Counted from the stretch's first letter, positions 21,615 to 30,186 are shown. The stretch is 64,000 nt of DNA from Bacteroidota bacterium (GCA_947479085.1 CANJYB010000003.1:1-64000), one strand, 5' to 3'. Translations and numbers: made by a program. The notes: a model not told the origin generated them from the sequence alone.

Positions 21615-23651
21615 ATGAAAAAAATTATTACTTTATCTGTTGCCTTGATTGCCTGCTTTTCTTTCTCAAAATCACAAACATTCTCGGATGATTTTGAATC
21701 GTATACGGTGGGTTCCAAGTTAGGACCTCAATCTCCGGACTGGACAACCTGGACACTTGGAGTGGATGGTGGAACCAATGATGTTACTGTTGTTAATACA
21801 GATAACCACACTACAGGAGGTTCAAAATCCGTTTATTATTCTTCCACTTCGTCTACCGGAGGGCCTACAGATTGTGTTTTACCTTTTGGGGGAACTGTTT
21901 TAAATACCGGTCATTTTACATTTACAGCCTGGTTTAAAATCCCTGCCAACAAAACTGCATATTTTAACTTCCAGGGAAATGCCACTATGGGTAACCTTTA
22001 TACTTTAGATTGTTTTATGAATGCCACGGGAGGCATAAGTATTCAAAACAGCGGGACACCTGTTGCAACCGGTACACACCCTGTTAATTCATGGTTTGAA
22101 TTGAAAATTGATGCTAACCTGAATACTAATTCATGGGAATTATTGGTAAACAATGTATCGCAAGGAACATGGTCTAATTTGGCAAATCAGGTATACGCTA
22201 TTGATATTTATCCTGCAGATGCTGCTGCTCAATACTGGGTGGATGATGTGTCTTATAACATAGTTCCTTATACCTTACTTCCTTTAAACGGAGCTGTTAC
22301 CAATGTGGCAGTTCAGGCGGGGTTAGTAAGCCAAACGAGAGTACCTTCAGTTATTGTAAGAAACCTTGGTACAACAGCTATTACTTCTTTTGATTTGAAT
22401 ATTGTTTCTAACGGAACACCTGCCAACCAATCCGTAACGGGAGTAAACATAGCTTCTCTTGCTACTTACACGGTTACCGCTTCCACTCCCGCAACTTTAA
22501 TTGCCGGGGTAAATACCTTTTCGGCTACCATGAGTAATGTGAATGGTATGGGTGCAGATGCAGATGCAACAGACGATAGTAAGACTTATACTTTTACTCC
22601 TGTTCAGGCTGCAACTGGCAAAGTTGTGGTTGGAGAGGAAGCAACAGGGATATGGTGTCAATGGTGTCCGAGAGGAGCTGTTTATATGGATTTAATGCAC
22701 CAGAAATACGATGGTTTTTTTGCCGGAATAGCTGTTCATAATAATGATGTAATTACCAATGCAGTTTATGATGCAGGTATGGGACCTTTAGTTACGGGAT
22801 ATCCCGGAGCATTGGTTGATCGCTTAACAGTTGTAGATCCTTCTGCAATGGAAACAAATATTTTAACAAGAGTTCAGATTGCACCTAAAGAATTTATTAT
22901 TAATGGTGCTACATATAATGCAGGTACCCGTGAATTAAAAGTTTCGGTAACTAGCACAATACAACAAAATATAACCGGAAATTACAAAATAGCCTGCGTA
23001 ATTACGGAGGACAGTGTGCATGGAACTACATCAGCCTACAATCAAAGTAATGCTTATGCCGGTGGTGCTTCCGGTGTTATGGGTGGTTTTGAAGTGCTGC
23101 CAAATCCAGTTCCAGCTGCTCTCATGAATTATAATCATGTTGCTCGTTTAATTAAACCAAGTTTTAATGGTCAAGCGCAGGCATTCGGAAGTTCTGCTAC
23201 CACTGGTCAGGTGTTCACATGGAATTTTATTGATACACTTGCTCCAACCTGGAATGTAAATAGAATTAACATTATTGGAATGGTTATGGATCCAACTGGT
23301 AAAATAGATAATGCTTCTACTGCAACTATTGCTGAAGCAGTTAGTAATGGTTATGTGTCAGGAACTCTTGCAACAGGTATTTCCAGTGTGGAACAACCTG
23401 ACGCTATGATTGGTTTATCTCCTAACCCGGCTAATGATAATTCAACCATTTATCTGAACCTTACTTCCGAATCTTCTGTTCAGGTTGCTATTTATAATGT
23501 GGCTGGTGAACTGGTAACTAAAAAAGACTATGGCAGACTTGCCGGAAGTATGATGTTACCAATCGAGTCGTCTAAATTTACTTCAGGAATTTATTTTGTG
23601 AATGTAATTGTGGATGGTCAATCTACTATGAAAAAACTGGTAAAACAATAA
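21615..23651 (+). CDS. Secreted Omp28-like protein with T9SS sorting domain
   Basis: A 678-aa exported protein with an N-terminal signal peptide ending near SFSKSQT. Residues about 25-215 look like a LamG/concanavalin-type beta-sandwich. Residues about 335-570 carry the Omp28-like region with a thioredoxin-type WCQWCPRG near 350 and the GYPGALVDR segment. The last 80 residues (SPNPANDNSTIYLN to the basic KKLVKQ end) are a type A T9SS C-terminal domain. The protein should be exported across the outer membrane and anchored or released. The two cysteines of WCQWC could be redox-active. It ends at a strong terminator shared with gmhA. Confidence 0.85.
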   Translation: MKKIITLSVALIACFSFSKSQTFSDDFESYTVGSKLGPQSPDWTTWTLGVDGGTNDVTVVNTDNHTTGGSKSVYYSSTSSTGGPTDCVLPFGGTVLNTGHFTFTAWFKIPANKTAYFNFQGNATMGNLYTLDCFMNATGGISIQNSGTPVATGTHPVNSWFELKIDANLNTNSWELLVNNVSQGTWSNLANQVYAIDIYPADAAAQYWVDDVSYNIVPYTLLPLNGAVTNVAVQAGLVSQTRVPSVIVRNLGTTAITSFDLNIVSNGTPANQSVTGVNIASLATYTVTASTPATLIAGVNTFSATMSNVNGMGADADATDDSKTYTFTPVQAATGKVVVGEEATGIWCQWCPRGAVYMDLMHQKYDGFFAGIAVHNNDVITNAVYDAGMGPLVTGYPGALVDRLTVVDPSAMETNILTRVQIAPKEFIINGATYNAGTRELKVSVTSTIQQNITGNYKIACVITEDSVHGTTSAYNQSNAYAGGASGVMGGFEVLPNPVPAALMNYNHVARLIKPSFNGQAQAFGSSATTGQVFTWNFIDTLAPTWNVNRINIIGMVMDPTGKIDNASTATIAEAVSNGYVSGTLATGISSVEQPDAMIGLSPNPANDNSTIYLNLTSESSVQVAIYNVAGELVTKKDYGRLAGSMMLPIESSKFTSGIYFVNVIVDGQSTMKKLVKQ

Positions 23652-23661
23652 AAAACAACCC

Positions 23662-23679
23662 GCTGGTGATAGCACCAGC
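23662..23679. other. Short perfect hairpin after the T9SS gene
   Basis: GCTGGTG, a 4-nt loop and CACCAGC lie 10 nt after the stop of the 21615 gene. There is no T tract directly behind it. It may stabilise the mRNA 3' end next to the true terminator. Confidence 0.35.
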
Positions 23680-23688
23680 AAGTACATA

Positions 23689-23724
23689 AAAAAAGTCCTG
23701 CAATTTTTTGCAGGACTTTTTTTT
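23689..23724. terminator. Bidirectional terminator
   Basis: A 9-bp stem GTCCTGCAA/TTGCAGGAC with a TTTT loop, flanked by A6 and T8, so it works on both strands. It separates the convergent 21615 and gmhA genes. Confidence 0.9.
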
Positions 23725-23763
23725 ATTTAAATCTTTTTTATTTTGGAGGATTAAAAATAGCTT

Positions 23764-24336
23764 TTAACCATTCTCTTCTACAAAATGAATCAATGAATGA
23801 ATGACTTTAATATGTATTTCCTGCGCTCTGTCGGCATATTTACTATAGGGTGCACGTATTTCAATATCACAAAGTTTAGCCATCTTACCTCCGTCTTTTC
23901 CTGTCAATCCTATTATAGTCATTCCTTTTTCCTTTGCAGTTGCAATTGCGTTTATAACATTAATACTATTTCCGCTTGTGCTGATAGCAAATAATACATC
24001 TCCCTTGTTTCCCATTGCTTCCACGTATCGTGAAAATATTTTATCAAAACCATAATCATTACCCACACAGGTAATGTGAGAAGCATCTGAAATGGAAACA
24101 GCCGGCAATGCCTTACGGTTTTCTCTGAATCGGCCACTCAGCTCTTCGGCAAAGTGCATGGCATCACACATGGAACCTCCATTACCGCAGGAAATTACTT
24201 TCTTTCCTTTTTTAAATGCACTTACCAATGTCTTTCCTGCCTTTTCTATTGCAGCAATATTTTTTGGTTCTGAAATAAATTGCTGCAATACCTGTTGCGC
24301 TTCTTTCAGATTATTTTCAATCAGTGATTTTGTCAT
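23764..24336 (-). CDS. gmhA: D-sedoheptulose 7-phosphate isomerase
   Basis: A 190-aa SIS-domain enzyme, the normal length for GmhA. It has [21 protein letters not shown] near residue 50, the STSGNS phosphate loop near 120 and GLTGKDGG near 140. It converts sedoheptulose 7-phosphate to heptose 7-phosphate, the first step of ADP-heptose synthesis for lipopolysaccharide core, in the cytoplasm. No other heptose gene is next to it. The conserved SIS-domain motifs are visible. Confidence 0.92.
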   Translation of the reverse strand: MTKSLIENNLKEAQQVLQQFISEPKNIAAIEKAGKTLVSAFKKGKKVISCGNGGSMCDAMHFAEELSGRFRENRKALPAVSISDASHITCVGNDYGFDKIFSRYVEAMGNKGDVLFAISTSGNSINVINAIATAKEKGMTIIGLTGKDGGKMAKLCDIEIRAPYSKYADRAQEIHIKVIHSLIHFVEENG

Positions 24337-24483
24337 GTGTTCAGAAAAATTTTGATACGAATGTAGAAAAAAAAAGATTGTGATGCGAGTTAGAAAGAAG
24401 TAATGAAAAGATTATTACAATTGAAAAATCTAAAAGCAACATTTCCGGATAGTTAATTGGAGGCAGGACTGTTTGCAGACTGC

Positions 24484-24888
24484 TTAATCCAACCCATTAA
24501 AGTGGCGTTCCATGATTCCTCCAAGTGTTCGTTTTGATAAAGGCTTTAACTCAAAGTTGGCAACTAAACTAATTTCTGGCGATCGATTTATTTCATTTGG
24601 GTTATTTAAAGTAGCAAGCACTACCACAACTATTTTATTCTTTTTTGCCACCTTCAGCTTATTGAACTCTTTCAGAAAATCCCATCCACTCATTTTAGGC
24701 ATATTGATGTCAAGAAAAATAAGGTCAGGTATTAAATTGTTACTATCTTTCAGATAAGCCAATGCATCCTCTCCACTCTCAGAAATAGTGATGTGTGAGG
24801 CTATGTTCATTTCTTCAATAACCATTTTATGGAAATAATTGTCCGCGGGATTGTCGTCTATTAGTAATATGCAATTTAATTTTTTCAT
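24484..24888 (-). CDS. Single-domain response regulator (Rcp1-like)
   Basis: A 134-aa receiver domain without an output domain: DDNPAD acidic pocket near residue 11, phospho-acceptor Asp in FLDINMP near 60, LAT in the switch position and FELKP with the conserved Lys near 115. Stand-alone receivers like this usually pair with bacteriophytochrome or hybrid kinases through phosphotransfer. No kinase is adjacent. The start MKKLNCILLIDD is normal. Confidence 0.88.
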   Translation of the reverse strand: MKKLNCILLIDDNPADNYFHKMVIEEMNIASHITISESGEDALAYLKDSNNLIPDLIFLDINMPKMSGWDFLKEFNKLKVAKKNKIVVVVLATLNNPNEINRSPEISLVANFELKPLSKRTLGGIMERHFNGLD

Positions 24889-25310
24889 TTCTTTAGTATT
24901 TTAACTCGGGTAAATAATTCTGATTTATAATTTCACCACCCGGAGTTTGTTTTCACCTAAATAGTATTTCTTTTGGTTACAAATATTATGTTTTATCTTA
25001 ATCTGTATAAAGTGTGGTTAAATAAACCACTTGCTAAGCTGTTCATTTTCGCTTTTCATTTGTTTCCGCCTGCTTAAAAGAAGATACTTTTTTTTCTCTT
25101 GCCCGGATGTTGTGTTTATCCTTGTTTTACTTGTCAGCCTTTTTGGTTAGCACTTTGTGTAGTTGCTTTGCTAAACAAATTGTTAAGGCAAAGATACAAA
25201 GAGTATTATTAACTATAATAATTTTCAATAGTTTTCTTAAACTGCCTGATGGGTGTTAGGCTTCATTCTTTTTTTGTTTAAGGCTTTTTGCAGAGAAATT
25301 AAATGGTGCT
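24889..25310. other. Intergenic region, no gene seen
   Basis: An imperfect inverted repeat (ACTCGGGT near 24903 with ACCCGGAGT near 24950) lies just upstream of the response regulator on its strand and could be regulatory. The rest is AT-rich with no coding frame, tRNA or terminator that I can support. Confidence 0.4.
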
Positions 25311-26042
25311 CTATCTTGATTTTTTCAGACCTGCCATTTCTAATGCCTTTTTCCAACCTCCAATTTTTTTGACTACCTGAACAGCGGAGTAACTACTTTT
25401 TGACTCATATTGTTTCTTTGTCAGCGTATCGGTTTTTAATAATTTTGCCACTCTTTGCAAATCATCTACAAGTAGTGTTTCGTTGGGTCTGAACGAAGGT
25501 TTGAATCCGGCTTGTTGAATAGCAGATTTTACACTATCAAAAGAAGTATGGAATTGCGATTCGGTGTATTTACCAATTTTACTATACTCAGCAACAGAAA
25601 AGGTATCTGTTTTTAATTTTTTTGCAACCCTTTTAATTTCATTCAGCAATTCTACTTCCGGTATTCTTCTTTCATTTGTTAAGCCGGCAAGTTTAATTGC
25701 ATTGTTCCACGAACCCAATTTTCGAAACACAGTAACAGGGTCATATTTCCCGAATTGTCCGTATTTTCTTTTAAATAATTTTTTTCCTCCAAGTTGTTTT
25801 GCCACCCTCCGCATATCTTCCAGTATATCTTCATGCGAAATTAACTTTTTGGCGAAGCCTGCAGCTTCCTGTGCTGTTATCCAGTTTCCAAATTCAAGAG
25901 AGATAATATAGTTGGTGTATTTTCCCTTGGTTAAATACATATCCATTGTCATTTGACTTCCTTTGAATAGTTTTGCCACGCGTTGAATGTCTTCTATTAT
26001 TTCTTCCTCGGTTATTCTTTTTTTATGTTTTATGTAAGCCAT
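25311..26042 (-). CDS. Protein of four homing-endonuclease-associated repeats, no nuclease domain
   Basis: A 243-aa protein made of four repeats of about 55-60 residues. Each has an acidic-helix start (DIQRVAK, DMRRVAK, EIKRVAK, DLQRVAK), a central Y-x-K-GKY or similar, and an end like FGSWNNAIKLAGL. This is the repeat found attached to HNH-type homing endonucleases, where it probably binds DNA. Here nothing else is attached, so it may be a stand-alone DNA-binding protein or a remnant of a selfish gene. It has its own start (MAYIKHKKRIT). Confidence 0.75.
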   Translation of the reverse strand: MAYIKHKKRITEEEIIEDIQRVAKLFKGSQMTMDMYLTKGKYTNYIISLEFGNWITAQEAAGFAKKLISHEDILEDMRRVAKQLGGKKLFKRKYGQFGKYDPVTVFRKLGSWNNAIKLAGLTNERRIPEVELLNEIKRVAKKLKTDTFSVAEYSKIGKYTESQFHTSFDSVKSAIQQAGFKPSFRPNETLLVDDLQRVAKLLKTDTLTKKQYESKSSYSAVQVVKKIGGWKKALEMAGLKKSR

Positions 26043-26208
26043 AATAATCAGTTTGATATTGCTTTTACTCTCATAGATGAAAAGAACATTAAATAGGTTG
26101 CACGAAAAATTTATTTAATTTTAATTTAATATTGATAGACAAAATTTGAATGTATGTCGCCATAGGTAAGGGTTTTATAATAAGGTATTAAAAAGCCCCC
26201 CTCGGACA

Positions 26209-26460
26209 TTAATTACCCAGCGAAATAACCCGGTGAGTTAACCCTGTTTGTTTTGTACTTTTCTCTTCCGTTTCCACCGGGGCAAATTTCTGCAAATCAA
26301 TTTCCCTTGTTTTTAAAGTTGTCACCAGTATTTTTTCAGGAGATTCCATTTTTACCTGCAAGGTGAGAATATCGGTGGTTTTTTTCCAGTACGATTGGGT
26401 ATTGCTGTCCTTCATCTCCTTGGTGGTATAAAAACCATAGGTTCCCCCGAAAACTTTTTT
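26209..26460 (-). pseudogene. C-terminal gene fragment
   Basis: A minus-strand frame ends at 26209 and opens only about 80 codons upstream at a TGA. It reads KVFGGTYGFYTTKEMKDSN and continues as plausible protein (ILTLQVKMESPEKILVTTL). The only Met is internal. It is probably the tail of a broken gene; the family is not recognised. Confidence 0.35.
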
Positions 26461-26568
26461 CTCCCTTCATGCAACCTTTTGCAGATTTATTGCATCTATA
26501 TAATTGAAAGGCAGGAGAAGCCTTGACATTTTATTCAACAAAATTAAAAACCTAATACCCCAAAGTGC

Positions 26569-26670
26569 ATGAAAAAAACCTTACAAAAATTTTTTTTATC
26601 GCGTTCTCACTTTTTTATTTTTCATCCATGCTGACAAGGCAGTTGTTCCCATAAAACTCACTAAAGGTGA
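26569..26670 (+). pseudogene. Decayed start of a secreted protein gene
   Basis: The ATG at 26569 is followed by MKKTLQKFF, nearly the start of the T9SS gene at 30255 (MKKTLQKSSF), but the frame breaks within 22 codons. A shifted frame gives a better signal-peptide end (HADKAVVPIKLTKGE) before a stop. It looks like a frameshifted remnant of a secreted-protein gene. Confidence 0.4.
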
Positions 26671-26987
26671 GTAATGCAGAGTAACTGTTAAGGTTGTTTT
26701 GTCCTGTATTTTATATAGGGCAGGTGGTCTGTTGTTGGTAAGTTATGTTTAATCGCAAAGCGTGAACGAACAAACTAAAACCAGATAATACATGCAAAAA
26801 ACACTAAAAAAACTTACTGCTGTTCAGCAGTTTTTTCAAGTCGCACACCTTTGGCTTATAGCTATACAGGATGTCCGCACCGCTTCCGCTTTTACCCTTA
26901 TTCCCCCTCTTATTTAAAACCAATTTATTGCTATGTCTGCAGGGCCTTGCCTTGCGGCTGAAACATTGGTTTTGAATAAAAACTTCA
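26671..26987. other. Intergenic stretch before the LytTR gene
   Basis: It contains a 41-codon frame from 26792 to 26917 starting MQKTLKKL, perhaps another decayed secreted-protein start, and the hairpin listed at 26816. I see no promoter of the TAnnTTTG type close to the LytTR start. Confidence 0.3.
26816..26836 (+). terminator. Possible terminator
   Basis: ACTGCTG and CAGCAGT, separated by 2 nt, are followed by a T tract. The inner pairs must open to make a workable loop. It may be an attenuator in the LytTR leader. Confidence 0.4.
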
Positions 26988-27548
26988 ATGGACATTACCT
27001 TAATTAAACTAAGCGGAAACATTAGTATTACTGACGAACAAAACCAACCGCTAACAATTAACAGCTGTGTGGTAACCTGCATTAATGGCCAACCCTATGT
27101 GCTAAGCACCATCTGGAAGGACGAAGAACTGGCCGTACGGTTAACGGAGGCCGATAAGGCATTAATTGTCGCCATGATTGATGCATTGCCACATGAAAGT
27201 AATACAGAAGTGGAAGGGAAGGACTATATATATGTAATGGATGGTGACCGGGAGGTAAAAATCGTGTTTAGGGATATACTATATATATGTGCCATGAAAC
27301 GGGGAGTGGAAATAAATAAGAAAGGCGACCAAAAGGAATCTGTTTTTATGAGCCTGGATAAGTTTCAGGCATTGTTGCCGGAGGACAGGTTTTTTAAAGC
27401 ACATAGGTCATACGTAATTAATTGCACCTCTATAAAGGAAGTTAAATATTTGAGAAGAGGGGCAATGGTAACACTTGGAGATGAAGTGAAACTGGCCATA
27501 GCATTTGATAAGACAGCGGATTTTAAGAAAATATATAAGAAAGAGTAA
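26988..27548 (+). CDS. LytTR-family DNA-binding transcription regulator
   Basis: A 186-aa protein. Residues about 75-186 are a LytTR domain: VKIVFRDILYICAMKRGVEI, then FQALLPEDRFFKAHRSYVIN and KEVKYLRRGAMVTLGDEVKLAIA. Residues 1-70 form a separate beta-rich part (ITDEQNQPLTINSCVVTCINGQPYV) that is not a receiver domain, so phosphorylation by a kinase is unlikely. LytTR domains bind paired direct repeats spaced about two helical turns. Such a pair lies 10 bp past this gene's stop. Confidence 0.88.
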   Translation: MDITLIKLSGNISITDEQNQPLTINSCVVTCINGQPYVLSTIWKDEELAVRLTEADKALIVAMIDALPHESNTEVEGKDYIYVMDGDREVKIVFRDILYICAMKRGVEINKKGDQKESVFMSLDKFQALLPEDRFFKAHRSYVINCTSIKEVKYLRRGAMVTLGDEVKLAIAFDKTADFKKIYKKE

Positions 27549-27558
27549 TTTTAGTTTG

Positions 27559-27594
27559 TACGCGTTCGTCCAAAAAGTGTACGCGTTCGTCCAC
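27559..27594 (+). promoter_or_regulatory. LytTR-like direct-repeat operator
   Basis: GTACGCGTTCGTCCA occurs at 27559-27573 and again at 27580-27594, exactly 21 bp apart. AgrA-type LytTR proteins bind 9-bp direct repeats with a GTT core at this spacing. The pair lies about 40-75 bp upstream of the -7 box at 27634, the normal activator position. Confidence 0.6.
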
Positions 27595-27633
27595 AAACCC
27601 TTCCGATTTCTTTTCAGTCTTATTTTGCTGCCC

Positions 27634-27641
27634 TACTTTTG
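27634..27641 (+). promoter_or_regulatory. Chromosomal -7 promoter box downstream of the LytTR operator
   Basis: TACTTTTG matches TAnnTTTG exactly. A transcript from here would cross the 21-bp repeat array and reach the gene at 27990. Confidence 0.55.
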
Positions 27642-27716
27642 ACCCGGAATTTAATTATCGTTCATTGAATAAATAAGGAAAAGGGTGTCCGGTTAGCTGT
27701 TTTGCATGTCTTGTTC

Positions 27717-27857
27717 ATGAGAATGAATGTCGTGAACGAGAGAATGAATCTTGAGAACGAGAGAATGAATGTTGTGAACGAGAGAATGAATGTTGTGAAC
27801 GAGAGATTGAATGTTGTGAACGCAAGATTGAATGTTGTGATCAAGAGGTGGTTTTAG
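27717..27857 (+). CDS. Possible 46-aa heptad-repeat peptide
   Basis: ATG at 27717 to TAG at 27855-27857. The peptide is almost entirely heptads of the form ERMNVVN with hydrophobic residues at two positions, which would make an ideal short coiled coil ending KRWF. The reading frame is set by the 21-bp array, so openness is not strong evidence. It does lie on the transcribed strand of the LytTR-linked promoter. It may equally be noncoding. Confidence 0.3.
   Translation: MRMNVVNERMNLENERMNVVNERMNVVNERLNVVNARLNVVIKRWF
27721..27850. repeat. 21-bp tandem array, about 6 copies
   Basis: Copies carry a GAACGAGAGAATGAATGTT core with substitutions such as AATGAA to TTGAA and one GAGAGA to GCAAGA. The minus strand of each unit contains CTCGTTCAC, similar to the CGCGTTCGT core of the LytTR-like direct repeats, at the same 21-bp period. 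The array could be extra binding sites or a coding minisatellite. Confidence 0.75.
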
Positions 27858-27989
27858 GTTCTAAAATGGATAAACAGCAGAAATTCAATAAGATATAAGT
27901 TAAATGAGATTATTAAAAGTAAAATAAAGTAAAAAAGGGCCCGCACATGCGGGGCAGTATTAACAATTTAAATAAATAGTAATAGGAAT

Positions 27990-28649
27990 TTGTCAGAAAA
28001 ATTAATTCGATTTCATTTCTTCTTTAAAGCATTTGTAGCTTACATAGTAGCTCATGCCAGTGATTTGATGGTCTCTACAGACCAAAAAAACGACCTTTCG
28101 AACTCGTGGATCGATTGGGACGAAAAATTTACATCGTACGTCACGCCCGATACCCATGGAAATGGAAGTGTATCGGACATGAATGCTGCCTATGAGGATT
28201 ATTCCCCAAAGGCAGAAACCGTCCGGATACAAATAAGAGATAATACCTCTCTTGTTTTAACTGGTAATGCAATGTTAAACCTTGGTATAAAGTCTGTGGA
28301 TAGAAATCCATCAAAGATTCTTCCGCCCGACTTTGCTCCATCCATTGGGTTCATTTCAATGCTTAGTTATGAAGTGCGTCTGTTTATCTTTGATCCTGCT
28401 CACCCTTCAAAAAAAGGTAAACCAAAAGGAGCAAAATTTATTGGTTCAAAGGTAGCCTACACAGGGGCAGATGCAGCAGCACCTCCTGCTGAGGCATATT
28501 CAACCCGAGTTCCGGAGGGTAAAACCACCATCTCAGTTCTTTATCCTTCAGATAAAGTGGGAAAAAGAATGTGGATTATTTGTTATTACATGAGTCCAAC
28601 CGGTAAACCAAGTCCGGAAAGTTTACCGTTTTCCATAGTGCTTACTTAA
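27990..28649 (+). CDS. Hypothetical protein, 219 aa
   Basis: No ATG is available near the 5' end; TTG at 27990 is the first usable start after an in-frame stop, and an ATG lies at codon 27. The C-terminal part (EGKTTISVLYPSDKVGKRMW, then ICYYMSPTGKPSPESLPFSI) resembles a beta-sandwich, possibly fibronectin-III-like. No signal peptide is clear. It is the first solid gene after the LytTR-linked promoter and array, so it is the likely target of that regulation. Confidence 0.65.
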   Translation: MSEKLIRFHFFFKAFVAYIVAHASDLMVSTDQKNDLSNSWIDWDEKFTSYVTPDTHGNGSVSDMNAAYEDYSPKAETVRIQIRDNTSLVLTGNAMLNLGIKSVDRNPSKILPPDFAPSIGFISMLSYEVRLFIFDPAHPSKKGKPKGAKFIGSKVAYTGADAAAPPAEAYSTRVPEGKTTISVLYPSDKVGKRMWIICYYMSPTGKPSPESLPFSIVLT

Positions 28650-28784
28650 AAACTAAAGTCACACCCATCCTCTCTTGAAAGGTAAGGGGGAGGACACAAA
28701 CCCATCCTGCTTTGAAAAAAGCGTGGTGGTTTGTGGGGATTGTAAAAAAAGAAAATCAATAACTAATCTAAAACCAAAACTAAA

Positions 28785-29450
28785 ATGAAAAAGCAAATTT
28801 TAATTCAGTTGATAATAATAATTACGTTGGGAATTTATTCCTGCAAAAAAGACAATGACGAAACCCCTGCACCCGTTCCTGTTCCACCGGTTACTTATCC
28901 CAATTATGGTCAGCTCAAAGTGGGTAACTATTGGATTTACGAACGGTTTACCACCGATTCGCTGGGCAATGGAACTTTCTTAAACACTTTTGATAGCTGT
29001 TATGTGGAAAAGGATACTGTGATTAATAATAAAACTTATTTTAAATATGTAGCACCCGATTTGTTTCACGATAACAAGATTAGTTTCATTAAAGACTCCT
29101 TGAGTTACCTGGTAACCAATACCGGCTTCATTATTTTTTCGAGCGATGATTTTACAACCGTATTCCATTCCCATTATTATATATTGCAGCCAACAACTGA
29201 TACCTTATGCCTTATTACACAAAAGATGGCAGATGCAAACCTTGCAGTGAATATGCCATTAGGAACATATACCACCAGTAGTTTTCAAACCAAGTATACA
29301 ATGCTACCACCCTATACATCTGCCGGAACCTACAGGTATCAGAATACCCGCTATACTGAGGGAGTAGGCAAGGTATCGGAAACCCTCGATTTCTTTTTGA
29401 GTAGTCCTGTATATACCGAACGAAGATTGTATGGTTATCATTTGAATTAA
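28785..29450 (+). CDS. Lipoprotein of unknown function
   Basis: A 221-aa protein with a lipoprotein signal: hydrophobic residues 6-17, then GIYSC with Cys at about 20 and a KKDNDE tether typical of Bacteroidota lipoproteins. A Pro-rich linker follows, then a beta-rich domain starting YGQLKVGNYWIYERF that recalls uncharacterised Bacteroidota lipoproteins. It is probably outer-membrane attached. It ends before a palindromic repeat and a terminator. Confidence 0.75.
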   Translation: MKKQILIQLIIIITLGIYSCKKDNDETPAPVPVPPVTYPNYGQLKVGNYWIYERFTTDSLGNGTFLNTFDSCYVEKDTVINNKTYFKYVAPDLFHDNKISFIKDSLSYLVTNTGFIIFSSDDFTTVFHSHYYILQPTTDTLCLITQKMADANLAVNMPLGTYTTSSFQTKYTMLPPYTSAGTYRYQNTRYTEGVGKVSETLDFFLSSPVYTERRLYGYHLN

Positions 29451-29463
29451 AAAATAAAAGTAC

Positions 29464-29496
29464 AAACCTTGAAGGTTTTTAAAACCTTCTAGGTTT
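29464..29496. repeat. Imperfect palindrome, 16-bp arms
   Basis: The left arm AAACCTTGAAGGTTTT and the right arm are complementary with one mismatch and a 1-nt centre. AACCTTGAAGG-type palindromes are familiar to me from other Bacteroidota genomes as dispersed intergenic elements; this is from memory. Confidence 0.6.
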
Positions 29497-29506
29497 ATTA
29501 AATAGA

Positions 29507-29545
29507 ACATCCTGCTTTTGAAAAAGAGCGGGATGTTTTTTTTTA
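29507..29545 (+). terminator. Rho-independent terminator of the lipoprotein gene
   Basis: ACATCCTGC...GAGCGGGATGT with A/T-rich inner pairs, followed by T8. Similar CATCCTGC-type terminators occur after the genes at 30255 and 31568. Confidence 0.8.
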
Positions 29546-29571
29546 TCATTGCATTTTTTAAAAAAATGAAT

Positions 29572-29579
29572 TACTTTTA
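29572..29579 (+). promoter_or_regulatory. Chromosomal-type promoter (TACTTTTA) of the toxin-antitoxin pair
   Basis: One mismatch to TAnnTTTG, 25 nt upstream of the antitoxin ATG. Confidence 0.45.
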
Positions 29580-29604
29580 CAGTGAAAATTCATAATAGTT
29601 TAAA

Positions 29605-29826
29605 ATGAGCACAAAAGATATTATTGCAGAAATGCTATCCTTACCTATAGAACAAAGAGCAATAGTTGCGGATTCATTGCTAAAAAGTTTAAACCCTCCC
29701 GACTCTGACATTGATGATAAATGGTTGACAGTTGCTAAAACAAGATTGGAAGAAATTCGCTCTTCAAATGTAAACATAATTGACGGTGAAGAAGTATTTA
29801 AAAAAGTGTGGAAAAAATTTCCTTAA
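29605..29826 (+). CDS. Antitoxin of the addiction-module (PF09720) family
   Basis: A 73-aa protein with the family signature MLSLPIEQRAIVADSLLKSL followed by an acidic, Trp-containing linker and a helical C-terminus that would wrap the toxin. Its TAA overlaps the toxin ATG by one base (TAATG), so the two are translated together. It should neutralise the downstream ParE-like toxin and probably autoregulate the operon. Confidence 0.85.
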   Translation: MSTKDIIAEMLSLPIEQRAIVADSLLKSLNPPDSDIDDKWLTVAKTRLEEIRSSNVNIIDGEEVFKKVWKKFP

Positions 29827-30116
29827 TGAATTTTTCTTTTCATCCAGAGGCCGAATTTGAATTTAACCAAGCTATTGATTATTATGAGAGTTGCAGTGCA
29901 GGTCTTGGAAATGATTTTGCTATAGAAGTATATGAAACTGTAAAAAGAATAATTGCTAATCCTTTGGCATGGCAAATATTGGAAGTAAACATCAGACGTT
30001 CATTGGTAAATAGATTTCCTTTTGGAATACTCTATGTATATGAAAATAATCAAATAATTATTCTTGCAGTAATGCACCTTCATCGAAATCCGGAATATTG
30101 GAAAGACAGGAAATAA
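29826..30116 (+). CDS. RelE/ParE-family toxin
   Basis: A 96-aa toxin. It has the ParE-like start (FHPEAEFEFNQAIDYYE), the RRSLVNRFPFGILYVYENNQIIILAVMH core and the HRNPEYWKDR end typical of ParE/RelE-like proteins paired with PF09720 antitoxins. Family members block DNA gyrase or cleave mRNA; which applies here cannot be told. The start ATG at 29826 is preferred over an upstream start inside the antitoxin because of the TAATG overlap. Confidence 0.87.
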   Translation: MNFSFHPEAEFEFNQAIDYYESCSAGLGNDFAIEVYETVKRIIANPLAWQILEVNIRRSLVNRFPFGILYVYENNQIIILAVMHLHRNPEYWKDRK

Positions 30117-30186
30117 GATTTTTTTTTCAAAATTCTTCTTTTTTATTTGTAAACAGTATGATAAAATTGTTTTTGAAGAAAAAGTT

